6,863 nt of DNA, taken from NCBI GenBank assembly GCA_030637665.1, contig DAOWGA010000098.1, positions 1-6,863 on the forward strand, read 5' to 3'. Below, piece by piece: positions 6,116 to 6,863 of this stretch (positions within the stretch are counted from its first letter, which is position 1; each line of letters begins with the position of its first letter). The notes under the pieces were generated by a model. That model ran no database searches. It worked only from the letters and a program-made list of their open reading frames with translations, and was not told where the DNA came from. The position numbers and the translations under genes were made by a program. Source of the DNA: Lysobacterales bacterium. GTDB lineage: Bacteria > Pseudomonadota > Gammaproteobacteria > Xanthomonadales > SZUA-36.

Positions 6116-6698
6116 CGCTGAGATTCCACTGTTTCCGCTACGCACGGTCCTGTTTCCCGGGGGCAACCTGCCCTTGCGGATATTCGAGCAACGCTACCTG
6201 TCAATGATCCGCGAATGCGCCATAAACGACTCCGGTTTCGGCGTTTGCCTGATCAAGGAGGGCGAGGAGGCCATCGCCCCGGTCAAGCCGGTGCAGATCG
6301 GTACGCTCGCCCGGATTGTCGACTGGTTTACCCTGGAAGACGGCCTGCTGGCCGTATCTACCGTGGGCACCCTCCGTTTTATCACTGAACATATCAGGAA
6401 ACAGGAAGATGGCCTGTTCATCGGACAGGTTCGCTGGCTGCCCGAGCCCGCCTCCTGCCCGGTCCCGGAATCTCATTCGGTATTGAGCGGAGTGTTGGGC
6501 CGTTTTATGGAGAAAGTGGGAGCGGAATACCCCGAGTACACTCCGGCTCATCTGCAGGATGCAGTATGGGTAGGCTACCGCCTGACCGAATTGCTCCCCC
6601 TGCCGGCCATTGAAAAGCAACACCTGTTGGAAATGTCGGATCCAGTCGATCGCCTGCAAACTCTGGTCGAAATCCTGCCACGGTTTCAGTCAGCCTGA
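6108..6698 (+). CDS. Stand-alone LON N-terminal (substrate-binding) domain protein
   Basis: The 196-residue product matches the N-terminal substrate-recognition domain of Lon protease as an independent protein. It has the opening IPLFPLRTVLFPGGNLPLRI (6-25), then FEQRY (26-30), then the GFGVCLI strand near 44-50 and a helical second half. There is no AAA+ ATPase and no Ser-Lys protease dyad, so it is not itself a protease. Such proteins are common in bacteria, but their role is not well defined and substrate or partner binding is only inferred. The frame extends upstream to 6057. The ATG at 6108 is preferred because the family begins a few residues before IPLFPL, as here. That start overlaps the mpl stop by 8 nt (ATGAATAG), pointing to translational coupling. 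It is the last gene of the run. No terminator follows, and its 3' end overlaps a convergent gene by 13 bp. Confidence 0.88.
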   Translation: MNSAEIPLFPLRTVLFPGGNLPLRIFEQRYLSMIRECAINDSGFGVCLIKEGEEAIAPVKPVQIGTLARIVDWFTLEDGLLAVSTVGTLRFITEHIRKQEDGLFIGQVRWLPEPASCPVPESHSVLSGVLGRFMEKVGAEYPEYTPAHLQDAVWVGYRLTELLPLPAIEKQHLLEMSDPVDRLQTLVEILPRFQSA

Positions 6699-6863
6699 TT
6701 CTTGTCCTGGAGTTCCTCGCGCAACAACAGGAGATTTCCCTGCTCGAGCTTCTGGTCAAGCACTTTCAGGACTTCGCGCATGGGGCGCATTTCCGGGGCG
6801 CCCAGGGGTACTGACCTCCAGTAACTGAACAAGCCGAAACGCTGGATGAGTTTCTCTTCAGAC
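6686..6863 (-). CDS. C-terminal end of an unidentified protein (partial)
   Basis: An open minus-strand frame enters from the right edge and ends with TGA at 6686-6688, giving the last 58 residues of a longer protein (ending ELQDKNQAD). The segment has a short aromatic patch (FGLFSYW, 9-15) and a PLGAPEMRPM turn (19-28). A charged, leucine-rich stretch follows (MREVLKVLDQKLEQ, 28-41, then LLLLREELQD) that looks helical and possibly coiled-coil. Codon use (CTG, GAA, CAG, AAG) fits the neighbours and no stop interrupts it, which supports a real gene. Other frames of this strand are broken or have unlikely composition. I do not recognise the family, and its start lies outside the window. It converges on the LON-domain gene and overlaps its end by 13 bp. 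Confidence 0.65.
   Translation of the reverse strand, partial: SEEKLIQRFGLFSYWRSVPLGAPEMRPMREVLKVLDQKLEQGNLLLLREELQDKNQAD

Noticed and set aside
6201..6659. Minus-strand 152-codon frame antisense to the LON-domain gene
   Set aside because: It has no recognisable motifs and no ribosome binding site. The plus-strand frame has the conserved LON-domain start.
6108..6698. LON-domain gene as a truncated Lon protease
   Set aside because: Stand-alone LON-domain proteins of about 190-200 residues are a known family. The C-terminus ends cleanly, and no remnant of an ATPase or protease domain follows.

Overview
The window is a compact, ordinary-looking chromosomal segment of a proteobacterium, most likely a gammaproteobacterium. 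The grounds are the gene families, moderately high GC with matching codon use, GGAG-type ribosome binding sites and the gene order. I recall similar pfp/hppA/adk/mpl neighbourhoods from Xanthomonadales and from methanotrophic Methylococcales, but the sequence alone does not place the organism more finely. There are no mobile elements, CRISPR arrays, tRNAs or rRNAs, and no base-composition breaks that would suggest recent transfer.

Layout. The left half (81-3523) is on the minus strand and carries two pyrophosphate genes. First in transcription order is pfp, a 6-phosphofructokinase with the residues of the PPi-dependent type. After 167 bp comes hppA, a membrane-bound proton-pumping pyrophosphatase with the K+-independent signature. 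hppA is closed by a strong intrinsic terminator at 28-57. The 167 bp between pfp and hppA hold two inverted repeats able to form mRNA hairpins, a perfect 13-bp palindrome and a candidate extended -10 promoter. hppA may therefore have its own control in addition to read-through from pfp.

From a 97-bp divergent region (3524-3620) the right half runs on the plus strand as a tight four-gene run. It comprises adk (short-type adenylate kinase), a 163-residue multi-pass membrane protein of unknown function, mpl (murein tripeptide recycling ligase) and a stand-alone LON N-terminal-domain protein whose start overlaps the mpl stop. At the right edge the last 58 codons of an unidentified minus-strand gene overlap the LON-domain gene tail to tail by 13 bp.

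How the genes work together. pfp, hppA and adk all act on phosphate-energy metabolites. Pfp uses or makes PPi at the fructose-6-P/fructose-1,6-bisP step, HppA turns PPi into a proton gradient, and Adk balances ATP, ADP and AMP. This fits a cell whose glycolysis/gluconeogenesis is reversible and tied to PPi. mpl and the LON-domain gene appear to be operon passengers in cell-wall recycling and possible protein handling. I did not find a convincing undescribed system. The points most worth checking are the pfp-hppA spacer, the conserved-looking membrane protein between adk and mpl, and several start sites where the longest open frame is probably wrong.
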